A stretch of DNA of 64,000 nucleotides from Lithobates sylvaticus (GCA_028564925.1 CM053026.1:645691854-645755853); one strand, 5' to 3'; shown: positions 34,161 through 46,306, counted from the first letter of the stretch. A program made the numbers and translations. The notes: generated by a model not told the origin, from the letters alone.

Positions 34161-34584
34161 TGCCACGTACACACGAGTGGAATTTCCGTCAGAAAAATCT
34201 TGGATGGTTTTTCCAACGGAATTCCGCTCAAGCTTGTCTTGCATACACACGGTCACACAAAAGTTCTCTGAACTTTCGACTGTCAAGAACGCGGTGACAT
34301 ACAACACTACGACGAGCCAAGAAAATTAAGTTCAATGCTTCCGAGCATGCGTCAAATTGTTTCCGAGCATGCTTAATTTTTTGCTTGTCCGAATTGCAAA
34401 CAGACGATTGCATTTTCGGATAGGAACTTTTCCCGACCGAAAAATAGAGAACATGCTCTCAATCTTTTGCTGGCTGGAATTCTGCCAGCAAAAGACTGAT
34501 GAAGCATACACACGGTCGCATTTTCCGACAAAAAGCTCTCATCAGAGTTTTGCTGGCGGCATTTCCGAGTGTGTGTACGCTGCA
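34161..34584. mobile_element. PIF/Harbinger-like miniature element, second family
   Basis: Left TGCCACGTACACACGAGTGG, right GAGTGTGTGTACGCTGCA, flanked by TAA (34158-34160, 34585-34587). Interior has inverse TTTTCCGA/TCGGAAAA phrases. Confidence 0.8.
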
Positions 34585-34587
34585 TAA

Positions 34588-35931
34588 GAGTTCATACTAT
34601 TCTTCATGGTCAGAGTTACAGATCTCTTGCAAGATGAAAGCTTTTTGACATGTTAAACATAACAAGAGATGCCTTACCATACACTCTGGGTATCTGTGCT
34701 GGCATTACAGAAGCTTCAAGCAAGAGAGCCACTGGTCTTGTAGTAGTTCCCCTGAATGGCAGTGTAGAAATACAACCAAGATATCAATGGCAACCAGATT
34801 CCAACAGAGGAGGAGATCCCTCTTATTGGAGAGGCATAGCTGACCACACACCAGCACTTGACAGAAATGATGATATTATTCTGCTTCTCGGTAGGACATC
34901 CCAAGGGCACCAAAGACTTATCAACAAATGCACAGGGCCACAGTATGCACCACATGCCCAATACCTGGACCTAGGTAGGTTTTCATAGTCAATGTCTGTC
35001 TGGGCAGTGTCAGGAGGTCTTCAACATTGTCTTCTTTCAAGACACATCTCCAGCCAAATGATCATATTACCTGTTTCGAACAGTACCCACTTTACTATCA
35101 TGTCAACAAAAGAAAAAATGCATGCAACAGTTCTTCACACAAGGTGATAACAAGTCTCTTCATTTCTGGGATGACAATGTTGGCACCACAGTGTTCGATG
35201 TAACAAATAGCTGGCATCCAGCATGGAAGACAAGGAATTCCTCAAAACTATGAGCAAGGAGTTTTATCAGGGCAGTTCCAACAGCTGAGGAGCACCACTA
35301 CCATTTTGGGCCTCAAGAAAGAAACCATCAAATAATAGCATGCAGAAGCATGATTTATTTCTTTACAATGCACCCCAAACAGAAATCCTGTAATGAAAAA
35401 ACACTTTGTTGACTTTATGCACAAGGTGTTTGCGAGAGATCATGCTCAGCCTGCACCACCTCTTACGGAGGAAGAGAAATGTTGGTACCTCCCATGCTTT
35501 GGCATGTACCATCCTTGCAAGCCAGATCAGGTCAGAGTAATCTTTGACTCAAGTGCTCATTATAAAGGTGTTTCTCTCAATGACATCCTTCTCACCAGGC
35601 CTAATCTGAACAACAACATTACAGGAGTTTTACTGCTCTTCAGACAAGAACAAGTTGCTGTTATGGCCAACATTCAGCATATGTTTCACTTTTTTATTGT
35701 TCAAGAAGACAAGGAAAACTTCATCAGGTCCAGATAGTATCGCAACAATGTCAGCGCTAAAGTCAAATACTACCAAATGAAGGTACATGTTTTAATTTTA
35801 AAAAAAAACCTTCTCCTTCTGTAGCAATTTATGGGCTGAGAAGGTCATCCCTAGAAGATGAAAAACAATTTGGATCTCATGCACGTGAATTTGTGAAAAA
35901 TGATTTCTACGTAGATGAGGCTCAACAAAAT
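34588..35931 (+). mobile_element. BEL/Pao LTR-retrotransposon fossil (protease to reverse transcriptase)
   Basis: Segments typical of BEL/Pao pol: WYLPCFGMYHPCKPDQVRVIF followed by GVSLNDILLTRPNLN (35480-35620), MANIQHMFHFF (palm), and HAREFVKNDFYVD near 35878-35915, which corresponds to the YVDD region. Upstream sequence (34650-34990) fits the poorly conserved part before the reverse transcriptase. It is broken in many places and lacks visible LTRs, integrase and gag. Old by its decay. The Harbinger-like piece at 35932 cuts it off. Confidence 0.75.
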
Positions 35932-36199
35932 CCGTTGCCGGAAATTCTGATCGTGTGTACACAATTTCCGACGCACAAAGTGCCACGCATGCTCGGAATC
36001 AAGCAGAAGAGCCACACTTGCTATTGAACTTAATTTTTCTCAGCTCATCGTACGTGTTGTACATCACCGCGTCCTTGGAGATCGGAATTTCCCACAAGAT
36101 TTATGTGACCGTGTGTATGCAAGACAAGTTTGAGTCAACATCCGTCGGAAAAAAAACATGGATTTTGTTGTCGGAATGTGTGATCGTGTGTACGCGGCA
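35932..36199. mobile_element. PIF/Harbinger-like element, truncated copy
   Basis: Right end GATCGTGTGTACGCGGCA followed by TAA. The left terminus is missing. Same family as 34161-34584 by TTTCCGAC and GTGTGTATGCAAGACAAG phrases. Confidence 0.65.
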
Positions 36200-36649
36200 T
36201 AACAGTGAAAAGGTAATGAAAGCCTTTCTCCTCTGACGGCTAGTGTTTGGCAAACAGTTTGACCTAAGCAAATTTGGTGAATACCTGAATTGTCTGGTTG
36301 TTTGAGTATTTGTTCGGCCCGCTGAACGCCCCACAATGCGGTGCACAGTGCAGTCTAAGCCCTGATTGGCTAAAGCAATGAAGACTTTGCCTAATCAAGG
36401 CACAGAACACTGTCAGAGCCATGATTGGAGACAGTAATGATGGCTGTGTCCAGTCATGGCTCATTGCTCCTAGACCCACCTCACACTATAAAAGGTTCCT
36501 TCCCAGTGGAGCCATTTGCAATGTGATGTTGGAGTGCAAATCGATAGAACAGGGCTCTGTTCATTGCTACAAGTGAGTTAGTGTGCTATTGTCATTCTAT
36601 TGTGAGTGTAGAGTGTTAGTGTAGTGTGAATATAGTCATAGTGCAATGT

Positions 36650-36985
36650 CAGTGTATTGTGACCTTCCTATTTTACTTTCGTGTCAGTGGAGTGAGTTAG
36701 GGCAGTTTTACTGCAGTATATTGAAGTGTGTGAGGGTAGTTTTACTGCAGTATATTGTAGTGCGTCAGTGCACTTTTACTACATTATATTGTAGTGAATC
36801 AGTGAACTTTTACTCCATTATATTGTAGTGTGTCAGCACACTTTTACAGCAGTATATTTTAGTGCACTTTTACAGCAATATATTGTAGTGCATCAGTGCA
36901 CATTTACTGCAGTATATTGTAATGTGTCAGTGCACCTTTTCTATAGTATATTGTAGTGTGTCAGTGGACTGTGTCTGTGCAGTGC
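36650..36985. repeat. Tandem repeat upstream of the hAT transposase
   Basis: About nine diverged units of roughly 36 bp built on GTGTCAGTGCACTTTTACTG and CAGTATATTGTAGT. It is subterminal or promoter-proximal sequence of the hAT element. Confidence 0.8.
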
Positions 36986-37195
36986 ATTGTTTTACTCCGC
37001 ATTACATAACATTTAGTTCTGTATACAGTGCTGTACCCCCCCCCCTTTTTTTTTGGCTTGCTGCGTGTTATCTGTCAGCTGCAGTCCTCAAGTTAAAGTG
37101 CACCAAACACCACTTTCCATTGAATAAAGTGCATCCAATTACACATTTCCCTGTCTCTATTACATTTTGATAATAAGCCCCCTCCCCCCCACATC

Positions 37196-40100
37196 ATGTC
37201 TGGGAGGCCAACAAAGAAAGACAGACGTTCCCGTGCCACTGTGAGAGGGCCAACAGCGTCTGTGTCCACAGGCAATGGTGGACGTGGTCTGTCCTCAGGC
37301 AGGGCACCATTTTTCTGTCTAGTTATGTTGCCTATGCTATCCAGCCATAGCATGCAGAGGAGGTGGTGGCCTGGCTAACTAAACCATCCTCATCCTCTGT
37401 CACCCAAGCGGGGACTAGTGCACAGTCCACCGCAGCTCTCAGGGGGCCTTTTTCTGCATCCCTGTCCACAGCTACTCCTGCCATAGCTTCAGCATCATGC
37501 TTGGAGGAGTCAGCTGAGTGATTTGAACACAGCGTCAGCCACTTGCTCTTTGATGAGGCACAGGCATTACTTGATTCCGATGTTGTTTCTGAGGTTGAGG
37601 AAGGTAGCAACATAAGCCTACAGAGAGGGGAGAACACTGATAAACAAGAAATTGCCAGTCATGTTCCCCCAGTCGCAGCGTATTGCCAAATTGGTTCCAG
37701 TGTTGATGAGGATGGACGGGATGATGATGAGGTCACTGACGCAACTTGGGTGCCGGATAGAGCGAAGGAGAAAAGCAAGGGTGAGGCACAATCCCAAAGA
37801 GGCAGGATGTCCTCCAGAGGCAGACATCATGGAAGAGTAGGGAGCAGCCACCCTATTCCATCAGATTGTGGAGCTTGTTAGCTCCCAGCCCACTTCCCAC
37901 AGCTCAGCTGTCTGGGCCTTTTTTAGCACATGTGCAACCAATTGCACTGTTGCAATTTGAAAACAAGCAGATCAAGCATGGCAAAAACACCAGCTATTTG
38001 GGTACCACATGCTTCACAAGGCATTTAACCTCCCCTCACTTAGCCAGTTGGAAAGAGCAACTGAAAGCCACACATAATGGTCGCAATTCTTCTCCTCCTC
38101 ACTTCTCACCTTTCAGGTCTACCCCCACTATATCTCCACTGACAGGGATGATGGTATAGCAAAGGATGTCACAGGTCCTTGCAGCACATCTGCCAGCAGC
38201 ACACCACCAGCTGTAGAGTATAGCAGGCAGATTTCTCTGCCCCAGCTGCTGCAGCGAAAAAAGAAATACAGTCCCTGCCACCCACATGCCCTGCGTCTAA
38301 ATTCCAGCTTGTGCAAATTGCTAGCTTTACAACTCCTGTCTTTCTGTCTGGTGGATTCTGCCCCTCCCATGAATATGAAGAATGTGCTGTACCACAATAG
38401 CAGGTTTTCCAGTCGCTATTTCTTTGCACATAAGTCCATTCTAGCTCTGTACCATCACATGAAGGGCAATGTTGTGGCATCATCGGGCAAGGCAGTCAGC
38501 AGTAAGGTCCACATCACTGCTGACATGTGGTCCAGCAATCATGGTCAGGGATGCTATATTTAGTTCACAGCACACTGGGTAACTCTGCTTGCAACTAGGA
38601 AGGATGCAGGACAGGGCTCAGTGCTGGTGTTTGTTTTGCTGCCATGTCTCCATACAGCTGGTGGTGATGATGCGAGATTTGTCAGCTTCACCCCCTCCTC
38701 TTCCTTCATGCCCTCCTCTGCTGAATTGTCTTATGAACCACCAGTACCCACTAAGCATTCAAGGGGATAGTCAACGAGTCAGGCTAAAATATGCCATGCA
38801 GTGCTTCAGCTGGTTTGTCTAGGGGACAGAAGCCACACCGGAGCAGAGATTCTTTCAGCTCTGGAGGGGTAGGCCCAGAGGTGGTTCACGCCACGCCAGC
38901 TTGAGCCAGGAATAGTGGTGTGTGATAATGGCACTAACCTCCTGTCCGCCCTTTGACAAGAAAAGTCGATACATGTGCCATGCCTGGCACATATCCTCAA
39001 TTTGGTGGTGCAGTGTTTCTTAAACAGGTACCCAGGGTTGCAAGATCTTCTAAAGCAGGGCAAAAGAGTCTGTAGTCATTTCAGGTGGTCATTCACAGCC
39101 AGTGCTCGGTTAGCTGAAATTCAGTGGGAAGGTCAACCAGCCTGTAAAAACGCGTGATTTGTGACATGCTCAACAGGTGGAACTCAGCTTAGGCAATGCT
39201 GCAACAGATGCTCATGCAACAGAGGGCCATCAACGAGTACCTGTGTGAGTATGGCACAACAACAGGCTCAGGGTGGCTCCGTTTTGTTCCCCACACCAAT
39301 GGCTGCTGATAAAGGATGCACGCACTGTACTGTCACCATTTGAGGAAGCGACAAGGATTGTGAGCCATGACAATGCATGCATCAGTGACACAATCCCTGT
39401 TGTGTTCCTGCTGGAGAAGACTTTGCGTGGCATTATGGACAGGGTACTAGAGGGGGCGCAGCGGGAGGAAGAGGAGGACTCAAGGAGGAGGATTCTGTCA
39501 GTTTTGGAAGCATTGAAGCAGAGGAAGACATACGTCAAACCTTAAGAGATGGTTTTCCATTCCCGGAACCCTTAGGAGTAGTATGTGGCTGGGAGGAGGC
39601 AGTTCCAGATACTGTAATCCTCAGTGACCCAGAGGACTCTGCTTCTCATGCCTCCGCAAACTTGCAGTGCATGGCCTCCCTTATGCTTCAAAGCCTGTCA
39701 AAAAAGGACCTAAGAATTTGTGGCATCAAGGAGAAAGATTATTATTGGTTGGCAACCCTTTATGACCACTGTTACCAGGGGAAATTCTCAGAACTCATCC
39801 CGTCCACACAGAAGGAACAGAGGATGAAATATCTTCAGGATACCCTAAAGAGGAGTTTATGTAATGCTTTTCCAGTCTCTGCTAGGTTATTGCCTGATGG
39901 AAAAGCTAGTTTTGAGGCTTCTGTTGGTCAAAGGAGGAGTGGTGGAGAAGAGGGCCAACTTAGTGATGCCTTTTAAAAAAAATTTAGTCCTTGGGAACCA
40001 AGGGCTCTCAGCTTCCACATCCCATCAGCAACATCTGCATCATTTGGTGGCAAATTGTCTAGGGGCAAAAATTGACATGGAGAGCTTTCCAGTCGACGAT

Positions 40101-40310
40101 CCACTGGGTTGCTGGGTGATGAGAATAGACCACTGGCCAGTGCTTGGCCACTATGCAATTGAGCTGCTGAGCTGCCCTGCATCCAGTGTGCTTTCCAAAT
40201 CAGCATTCAGTACTGCTGGAGGTTTTATGACAGACTGTTGACCGGCTGCCATTTATCAAAATTAATCAATCCTGGATTAGCAGCAGCTATCAAGATCTGA
40301 TGCTGATGTC
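37196..40310 (+). pseudogene. hAT-family transposase, decayed
   Basis: An ATG-led start (MSGRPTKKDRRSRATV) opens a basic N-terminus. Remnants of a BED zinc finger follow (KHGKNTSYLGTTCFTRHL, about 37966-38030). The catalytic part shows ITADMWSSNHGQG (38515-38555), VVCDNGTNLLSAL (about 38910-38950) and PCLAHILNLVVQCFL (38976-39020). FEEATRIVSHDNACIS (39340-39390) follows. The C-terminal dimerisation region reads IELLSCPASSVLSKSAFST near 40155-40215. This order is that of hAT transposases. The frame changes at least six times and internal stops are present, so no active enzyme is made. Confidence 0.85.
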
Positions 40311-40584
40311 GCCTATTAAGTGTTTTTGGGATGTGGAATATGTTCAAGACTGTCTAGGCTACCTAGCCTAGTGGATGTTGATTTTATCAGGAAGAATTTT
40401 TTGGTATATGTTTCATGGACACAATTACTACCTAAGGGCATTTTTTGCACACCTGTTTGACAGGGGCATATCATTTCAATTTGTTACAGCAAGGCCAATT
40501 CTTGCTTTCATCAAGAGTACCTCTACAGGGTTACGGTGTGAAGGCACCACCAACACTCAAAGTCCAATTTTTTCGCACCTGTTA

Positions 40585-41473
40585 GGCCCCATGCACACGA
40601 GACGCTGTTAAATGCGCGTTCAGAGGCAGTTGGACACTTTTTTCAACTGCACCTGAACGCATGCAATGTTATCCTATGTGTCCATGTACACAGTCTCGTT
40701 TCTTCCTGTTTTTATGCAGTTGCGTTTAACCTCGTTTTTCCAGAAGCAAAAAAATGCGTTCAGACACTTTGCTTTTCCACGTTTCAGACGCAAAATGCAG
40801 CTAAACGTGGCTAAACGCGGCTAAACGCAGGCACCTGCGTTTAGCCGCATTTGCGCTTATAAGCCTTTTTAAAGGAACCCAATTTTTTGGACCAGAAAAC
40901 TCAGAAATATGATCGTAAACCATAAAAAATACTAGAAAAATTGGTTTAAAATGTCGTAATTAGTTTAGATAGTTCATAGAGCATATATACTCACTAATGC
41001 ATACATGTTTGTGAAATACATACATGTTTGTGAAATATACAACGGACATTCGCTGTGCCATCAACGGATGGGTCCAATATCGACAAGCTCTGATTCTGGA
41101 CCTCTCATGCAAATTTGCGACGACGTTGCTGCCTCATCAAGAGCAACATCACAAGCATTTCCTGACATATATTCAATATGGGATCCATTTCCAAAAAAAA
41201 ACACAGAAAGAGAGGCAAATGCAAGTGTACAACTGCTCTCTCTGCTGCTGCTGCTCACTCTGATCAAAATGGCAGAAATAGTTAATAATACATGCTTTCT
41301 GAGCTTGGGGAGGGTCTATATGATGTCATCTTTACAAATGCTTATAAACGTGGCTAAACGCAGCTAAACGCAGCATGAAAACACAGCAAAACACGTGTTT
41401 TTAAACGCAGGTTTCTACTTTTTAAAACATGCGTTCAGCAGAGTTTGCATCTGCGTCTCGTGTGCATGGGGCC
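40585..41473. mobile_element. PIF/Harbinger-like element, third family
   Basis: Left GGCCCCATGCACACGAGACGC and right GCGTCTCGTGTGCATGGGGCC are exact inverse ends flanked by TTA (40582-40584, 41474-41476). Interior repeats GCTAAACG- and GTTTAGC-type words in both directions. No transposase. Confidence 0.85.
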
Positions 41474-42028
41474 TTACTTCTATCCAAAGTCTGTGAAACA
41501 AACACCAAAATGTATTCAAAAAATCTCTAATCTTGTTCCAAGTGCACTAAATTGAGGCCTTATTATACAGAATGGCTCCCCAAGCCGTTGTTTACAAAAT
41601 AAGGAAAGCTTGCTGGGAATTTTTTTTTTTTTTCTTACTAAATGCCATTTTTGCTGCAGCAGGTTCTGTACACAGTACAGATGCCCCACTTTACAGGCAG
41701 ACTAAGGGAACCTCACAGGCACTAGATTTAAAGGAATTTTCGTTTTTTATTGTTTCAATTTAAGCATCATTAAATCACTGCTCATTTAAAAATGAACTTT
41801 TTTGCAAACTTTTTTTGAATTGATACATGTCCACCAGGGCAGTACCCGGACCCCCATACGTGTTGTATGCCCAATAACTTGCATATGAGCCTTCAAAATG
41901 GGCACTTTTGATGTTTCCAGTTTGGGTCCTGTAGACTTTAATGGGGTTTGTTGTTTGGTTACAAACGTTTGCAATGTTGGAAGTTCTGGCGCAAACCGAA
42001 TAAGGGGGTGTTCGGCCCATCTCTACTG

Positions 42029-42987
42029 ATGGCTATGCTGTTAGTGTAAAGGTATTCAAGCTAGGGACAGATCTTTCCCTTATGAAATGTAGCCTTGGAT
42101 TGCTTTGGGATGTCAAACAAGACATGTTCACATTTTAAGTATCAACTTGTGGCAAGCCCTTCATTAAATGAGGAGATTTGCCTACTGTGAGAGGCATCTA
42201 TGATCTTCAGAGTTTCATAGCCCACTTTACCATTCAGGGTAAGATGCTGCTAAGACAGCGTACTTCTGAAAAAAAGATTGGGATATCCCATTATCCCATT
42301 ACTCAGAGAGAAACAACAAAGATGGGAATCATTGAAGTAGTCCCTGACAACACTAGAACATCTTTAGATACCACACTCTTACATTTATGCATCCTTAATT
42401 AATAACACCAGAAGAAAGATCCATGTTATTTCCAGCAGTAGCTGTAGTAACCTACCCGAAGGTTATAGAGAGACAAAGCAAGTGTGGGTTTTGTCCTTGT
42501 TAAGGCTAAGCTGACCCCAAACGTAGCACATACCATTCCAAGGCTTGAACTCTGTGCAGCCATGTTAGACTTTTTGCTAAGCTTATAAGCTTATAAGACA
42601 TGAAAAAAACGTTGAAATGCACCCTTTGTACTTTTACACAGGCAGGAAGGTAGTGTCTGATACATACACAACCAAACAAAACAGTTCTATGTGTATGTCA
42701 GTAACAGAGTATAAAGCATCAGAAGGTTCTCAGTCCCGATCAATGGCACTATGTGCCTATGGACCCCAACCCAATAGTGGACACCCCTGTCTTGTTCCCC
42801 TCAAGAGCAAGTTGGGGAGGAAAGTATAAGGTAAATATAGAATTTGGAGCCATTTGATGGAATAGGGGGCTAAACTGAGACAGAAAGAACATTCCACAGG
42901 TATTAACACTCAACACTATCAAATGTCTTTGCAGCATCAAGTGATAGAATAGCTCTATGACCCACATTGTCTGATGGAATTTGCATG
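42029..42987. other. No gene seen
   Basis: AT-rich sequence without recognisable exon, RNA gene or clear repeat ends. 42180-42400 reads weakly like decayed retroelement coding, which could not be assigned. Confidence 0.4.
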
Positions 42988-43400
42988 TTAACCAATAGCA
43001 TTTTTTGCTATTCAGCGCTGTGTTACTTTAACTGGCAATTAGGTAGTCATGCAACACTGTACTCAAATGTAATTTATATATATATATATATATTTATTTT
43101 TTTCACACAAATAGAGCTTTATTTTGATGGTATTTAATTACCACTGTTTTTTTTTTTATTATTTAAAGGAAAAAAGACAGAATTTAAAAAAAAACAAAAC
43201 CAATATTTTCTACTTTCTGTTATAAAATATATCCAAGAAAATCTAATTTCTTCATAAATCTAGGCCAAAATGTATTCTGCTACATGTCGTTGGTAGAAAA
43301 AAAATCCTAATAAGTGTATAATAATTGGCTTGTGTGAAAATGATAGTGTCCACAAATGATGGTATATATATTCGAAAATTGATCAATCCTAATGTACTGA
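42988..43400. mobile_element. Degraded TTAA element, TTAACCACTT family
   Basis: TTAACCAATAGC at the left, then CAGCGCTGTGTTACTTTAACTG and CACAAATAGAGCTTT, the same order as at 22918. A TA repeat is at 43076-43092. The right end is not visible; 43400-43560 holds nothing else recognisable. Confidence 0.6.
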
Positions 43401-43563
43401 CGGCCTATCTCATTTCTTATGACCCCTTTTTGGAAAGTAGACAGTCTGAGGTATTTTGCAAGAGGAATGGTGTGTTTTTTTGAAGTTGTAATATTTGGTA
43501 AAATTAGGAGAGTAAATATATATGGATTATCTGACTGGCAGGAATGCGTCCTTCCCTAATTTA

Positions 43564-43722
43564 GGGTGAATTCACAATATATATGCAGTGACAGACATTT
43601 TAAATGGAGCCATGTGATATGCTGCTTCACGCACAACACTGCCCCCTACCAGAGCCAGCAAGAGAGACCTGTTGGAGCAGTGAATTGCTCCAGCAGGTCT
43701 CCTTTGCAATGTAAATTCAGCC
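43564..43722. mobile_element. Small TTA-flanked inverted-repeat element
   Basis: Left GGGTGAATTCACA, right TGTAAATTCAGCC, with TTA at 43561-43563 and 43723-43725. An inner hairpin (GAGACCTGTTGGAGCAG with CTGCTCCAGCAGGTCTC-like partner near 43670-43701) is nearly perfect. Confidence 0.65.
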
Positions 43723-43725
43723 TTA

Positions 43726-44108
43726 GCCTAGGTTCACACATATGCGATGCAGGAATCAGCGTGATTCCAGCGCCGGTTCCCGCATCGCATCTCTCCCACA
43801 GGCAGTTCACACTGCCCACTGTGAACCGCTGCAGGGGTCAATATAATGTTAATGACACCTCCAGATCTGTTCACAGATCGCAGTGCAAACTATGGATTCG
43901 GACAAGAATTGGATTGCATGGGTGATCTGATTCCAGTGCAGGGAAAAAAAAAGTCCCTGCACCTTTTTTTCCTGCGAATCCAATGCAAGTTCAGCCATAC
44001 AACTGTATGCCTGAACTCGTATTGCACAGACACCGCATGTGATTGCCACCTGTGGTACGAGTGCGAATTACATGTGATGTCTGAGATCGCTTAAGTGTGA
44101 ACCTGGGC
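43726..44108. mobile_element. TTA-flanked inverted-repeat element, GCCTAGGTTCACAC family
   Basis: Left GCCTAGGTTCACACAT, right AGTGTGAACCTGGGC, flanked by TTA (43723-43725, 44109-44111). It shares its left TTA with the neighbouring element. Fits PIF/Harbinger-like miniature elements. Confidence 0.75.
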
Positions 44109-44211
44109 TTAGGGAGAAAAAAATATTATAGCTTCCCATAGTTTGTCTGGGGAGGATTGTGTACTAAAATCATCCTGAAACACAGTCAATAATTCTGGTA
44201 AGAAGATCTGG

Positions 44212-44683
44212 NNNNNNNNNNNNNNNNNNNNNNNNNNNNNNNNNNNNNNNNNNNNNNNNNNNNNNNNNNNNNNNNNNNNNNNNNNNNNNNNNNNNNNNNN
44301 NNNNNNNNNNNNNNNNNNNNNNNNNNNNNNNNNNNNNNNNNNNNNNNNNNNNNNNNNNNNNNNNNNNNNNNNNNNNNNNNNNNNNNNNNNNNNNNNNNNN
44401 NNNNNNNNNNNNNNNNNNNNNNNNNNNNNNNNNNNNNNNNNNNNNNNNNNNNNNNNNNNNNNNNNNNNNNNNNNNNNNNNNNNNNNNNNNNNNNNNNNNN
44501 NNNNNNNNNNNNNNNNNNNNNNNNNNNNNNNNNNNNNNNNNNNNNNNNNNNNNNNNNNNNNNNNNNNNNNNNNNNNNNNNNNNNNNNNNNNNNNNNNNNN
44601 NNNNNNNNNNNNNNNNNNNNNNNNNNNNNNNNNNNNNNNNNNNNNNNNNNNNNNNNNNNNNNNNNNNNNNNNNNNNNNNNNNN
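44212..44683. other. Assembly gap (N run)
   Basis: 472 unknown bases in MICU3 intron 2, about 0.2 kb from the exon. An open frame that spans it is an artefact of reading N as coding. Confidence 0.99.
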
Positions 44684-44786
44684 TTTCCCTTCCTAGGGAT
44701 AGATTTCCTCTCACTTCCTGTTGTCTCCCTCCGTTTGTAAGTAGGAGTCGTTTGTAAGTCGGATGTTTGAAAGTAGGGGACCGCCT

Positions 44787-44794
44787 GTATATAT

Positions 44795-44863
<69 letters not shown>
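44787..44863. repeat. TA microsatellite
   Basis: Long run of TA dinucleotides with two ATAA breaks, preceded by GTTTGTAAGTCGGATGTTTG repeats (44735-44780), probably a frog repeat end that carried the microsatellite. Confidence 0.9.
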
Positions 44864-44890
44864 TAATAATAATAAATTGAAAAGACTTAC

Positions 44891-45044
44891 TCCGTGGTTC
44901 ATCTGTAGTAACCGATTCTAGAAAATCCCTTGGAGTCATATATAACTGTCCTTCATATTCTAAAGAGGCAAATACACGGAAGCGCTGTTCTCTGGAGCTG
45001 GCAAACATGTCTAGATCTTCGAGGTCTTGTCTGTCTGCTGGGCT
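44891..45044 (-). CDS. MICU3: MICU3 exon 2 (mitochondrial calcium uptake protein 3)
   Basis: A 154-bp exon on the minus strand. The acceptor is TTTTCCTTCCCACAG just before 45044 and the donor is GTAAGT at 44890-44885. In frame it reads RQDLEDLDMFASSREQRF, then FASLEYEGQLYMTPRDFLES and TTDEPR. From memory, vertebrate MICU3 carries the matching stretch DIEDLDLYATSRERRFRLFAS...GQLFMTP...TTDEPK after its signal-bearing first exon; MICU1 and MICU2 differ clearly here. MICU3 sits in the mitochondrial intermembrane space, binds calcium through EF-hands and, paired with MICU1, gates the uniporter MCU. The EF-hands are not in this exon. Exon 1 should lie right of 64000 and exon 3 left of the window or in the gap. 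Confidence 0.88.
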
Positions 45045-45185
45045 CTGTGGGAAGGAAAACAATCATTACACAGTGCAAAAACAGTTGTAGAAAATGGAGA
45101 CATGGGCACTAAAAACTTTTATGGATAAAAAGCTTTTCCCATGGATTAATTAGAAGATTTCATATTCGTCAGATTTCCCATGTAA

Positions 45186-46306
45186 TTAACCACTTAAGGG
45201 CCGAGCCTCTTTCTGAGATTTGTTGTTTAGGTTAAAAAACATTTTTTTTTGATTGAAAATTACTTAGAGAATACCCTAGAGAATAAAATTGCGGTCGTTG
45301 CAATACTTTCTGTCACAACGTATATGCGCAGCGGTCTTACAAGCGCACTTTTTTGGGAAAAAATACACTATTTTTAATTATAAAAATAAGACATCGGTAA
45401 AGTTAGCCCAATTTTTTTTTTTTATATTGTGAAAGATAATGTTACGCCGAGTAAATTGATACCCAACATGTTACGCTTCAAAATTGAGCCTGCTCATGGA
45501 ATGGCGACAAACTTTTACCCTTAAAAATCTCCATAGGCGACGTTTAAAAGATTCTACAGGTCGCATGTTTTAAGTTATAGAGGAGGTCTAGGGCTAGAAT
45601 TATTGCTCTCGTTCTACCAATCCCGGCGATACCTCACATATGTGGTTTGAACAATGTTTTCATATGCGGGCGCTACTCCCATATGCGTTCGCTTCTGCAC
45701 GCAAGCTCGTTGGGACAGGGTGTGTTTAAAAAAAAATATTTTTTCTTTTTTTTTACACCGTTTAAGAAAAAAAAAAAAAACGTGTCACTTTTATTACTAT
45801 TATAAGGAATGTAAACATCCCTTGTAATAGAAAAAAAAGCATGACAGGACCTCTTAAATATGAGATCTGGGGTCAAAAAGACCTCAAATCGGATAATTAC
45901 ATTAAAATGCAATAAAAAAAAAAATTTAAAAAAAAATTGTAATTTAAAAAAATAAAAATTAAAAAAAAAATTCCCTTTATGGGCGGAAGTGACATTTTGA
46001 CGTTTCTTCCGCCCTGCAATGATATGGAGACGGGTGGGGCCATCTTACCCTCACTTGTCTCCATCTCAGGCCACAAGAAGGACCCGGTCGCCTCCACTGC
46101 TCCGGCGGCTCCGGGAAGCAGCGCAGGGCACTGAAGTGTGGCGGGAGGGTGGGGGCCTCTCCTGCCGCCGATAAAAGTGATCTTGAGGCAAATCCGCCGC
46201 AGAGACTACTTTTATCTTAAACCGGACCACTCACTGAAGAAAAAGATACCGGGGTTATGGCAGCTAGCCATTGTGTAACGACGGTGGGCGGTCCGGAAGT
46301 GGTTAA
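45186..46306. mobile_element. TTAA-bounded element, TTAACCACTTAAGGGCC subfamily
   Basis: Left TTAACCACTTAAGGGCCG, right TCCGGAAGTGGTTAA, TTAA on both sides. The interior differs from the 22918 group (ATGCGCAGCGGTCTTAC, CGGCGATACCTCACATATG). Long A and T runs near 45720-45780 and 45915-45970. Non-coding. Confidence 0.85.

Larger units (their letters stand above)
36205..42028 (+). mobile_element. hAT transposon with decayed transposase
   Basis: A 5.8-kb hAT element. The right end, CGGCCCATCTCTACTG at 42013-42028, is a hAT terminus; the left terminus was not found and is probably lost next to the Harbinger-like piece. The 5' part (36205-37190) has no gene but carries a tandem repeat. The transposase relic spans 37196-40310. 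A Harbinger-like element (40585-41473) sits in the 3' part. 41477-42028 is non-coding 3' sequence. Confidence 0.75.

Noticed and set aside
44150-44205. Acceptor-like TTGACTGTGTTTCAG on the minus strand followed by open sequence, a candidate MICU3 exon 3
   Set aside because: The peptide that follows does not resemble the next MICU3 segment (TWKSLSKQELNQ-like), and no donor was seen.
44109-45062. A 317-codon minus-strand open frame around the MICU3 exon
   Set aside because: It runs through 472 N bases and a TA repeat read as alternating Ile and Tyr. Only 44891-45044 has splice sites and homology.
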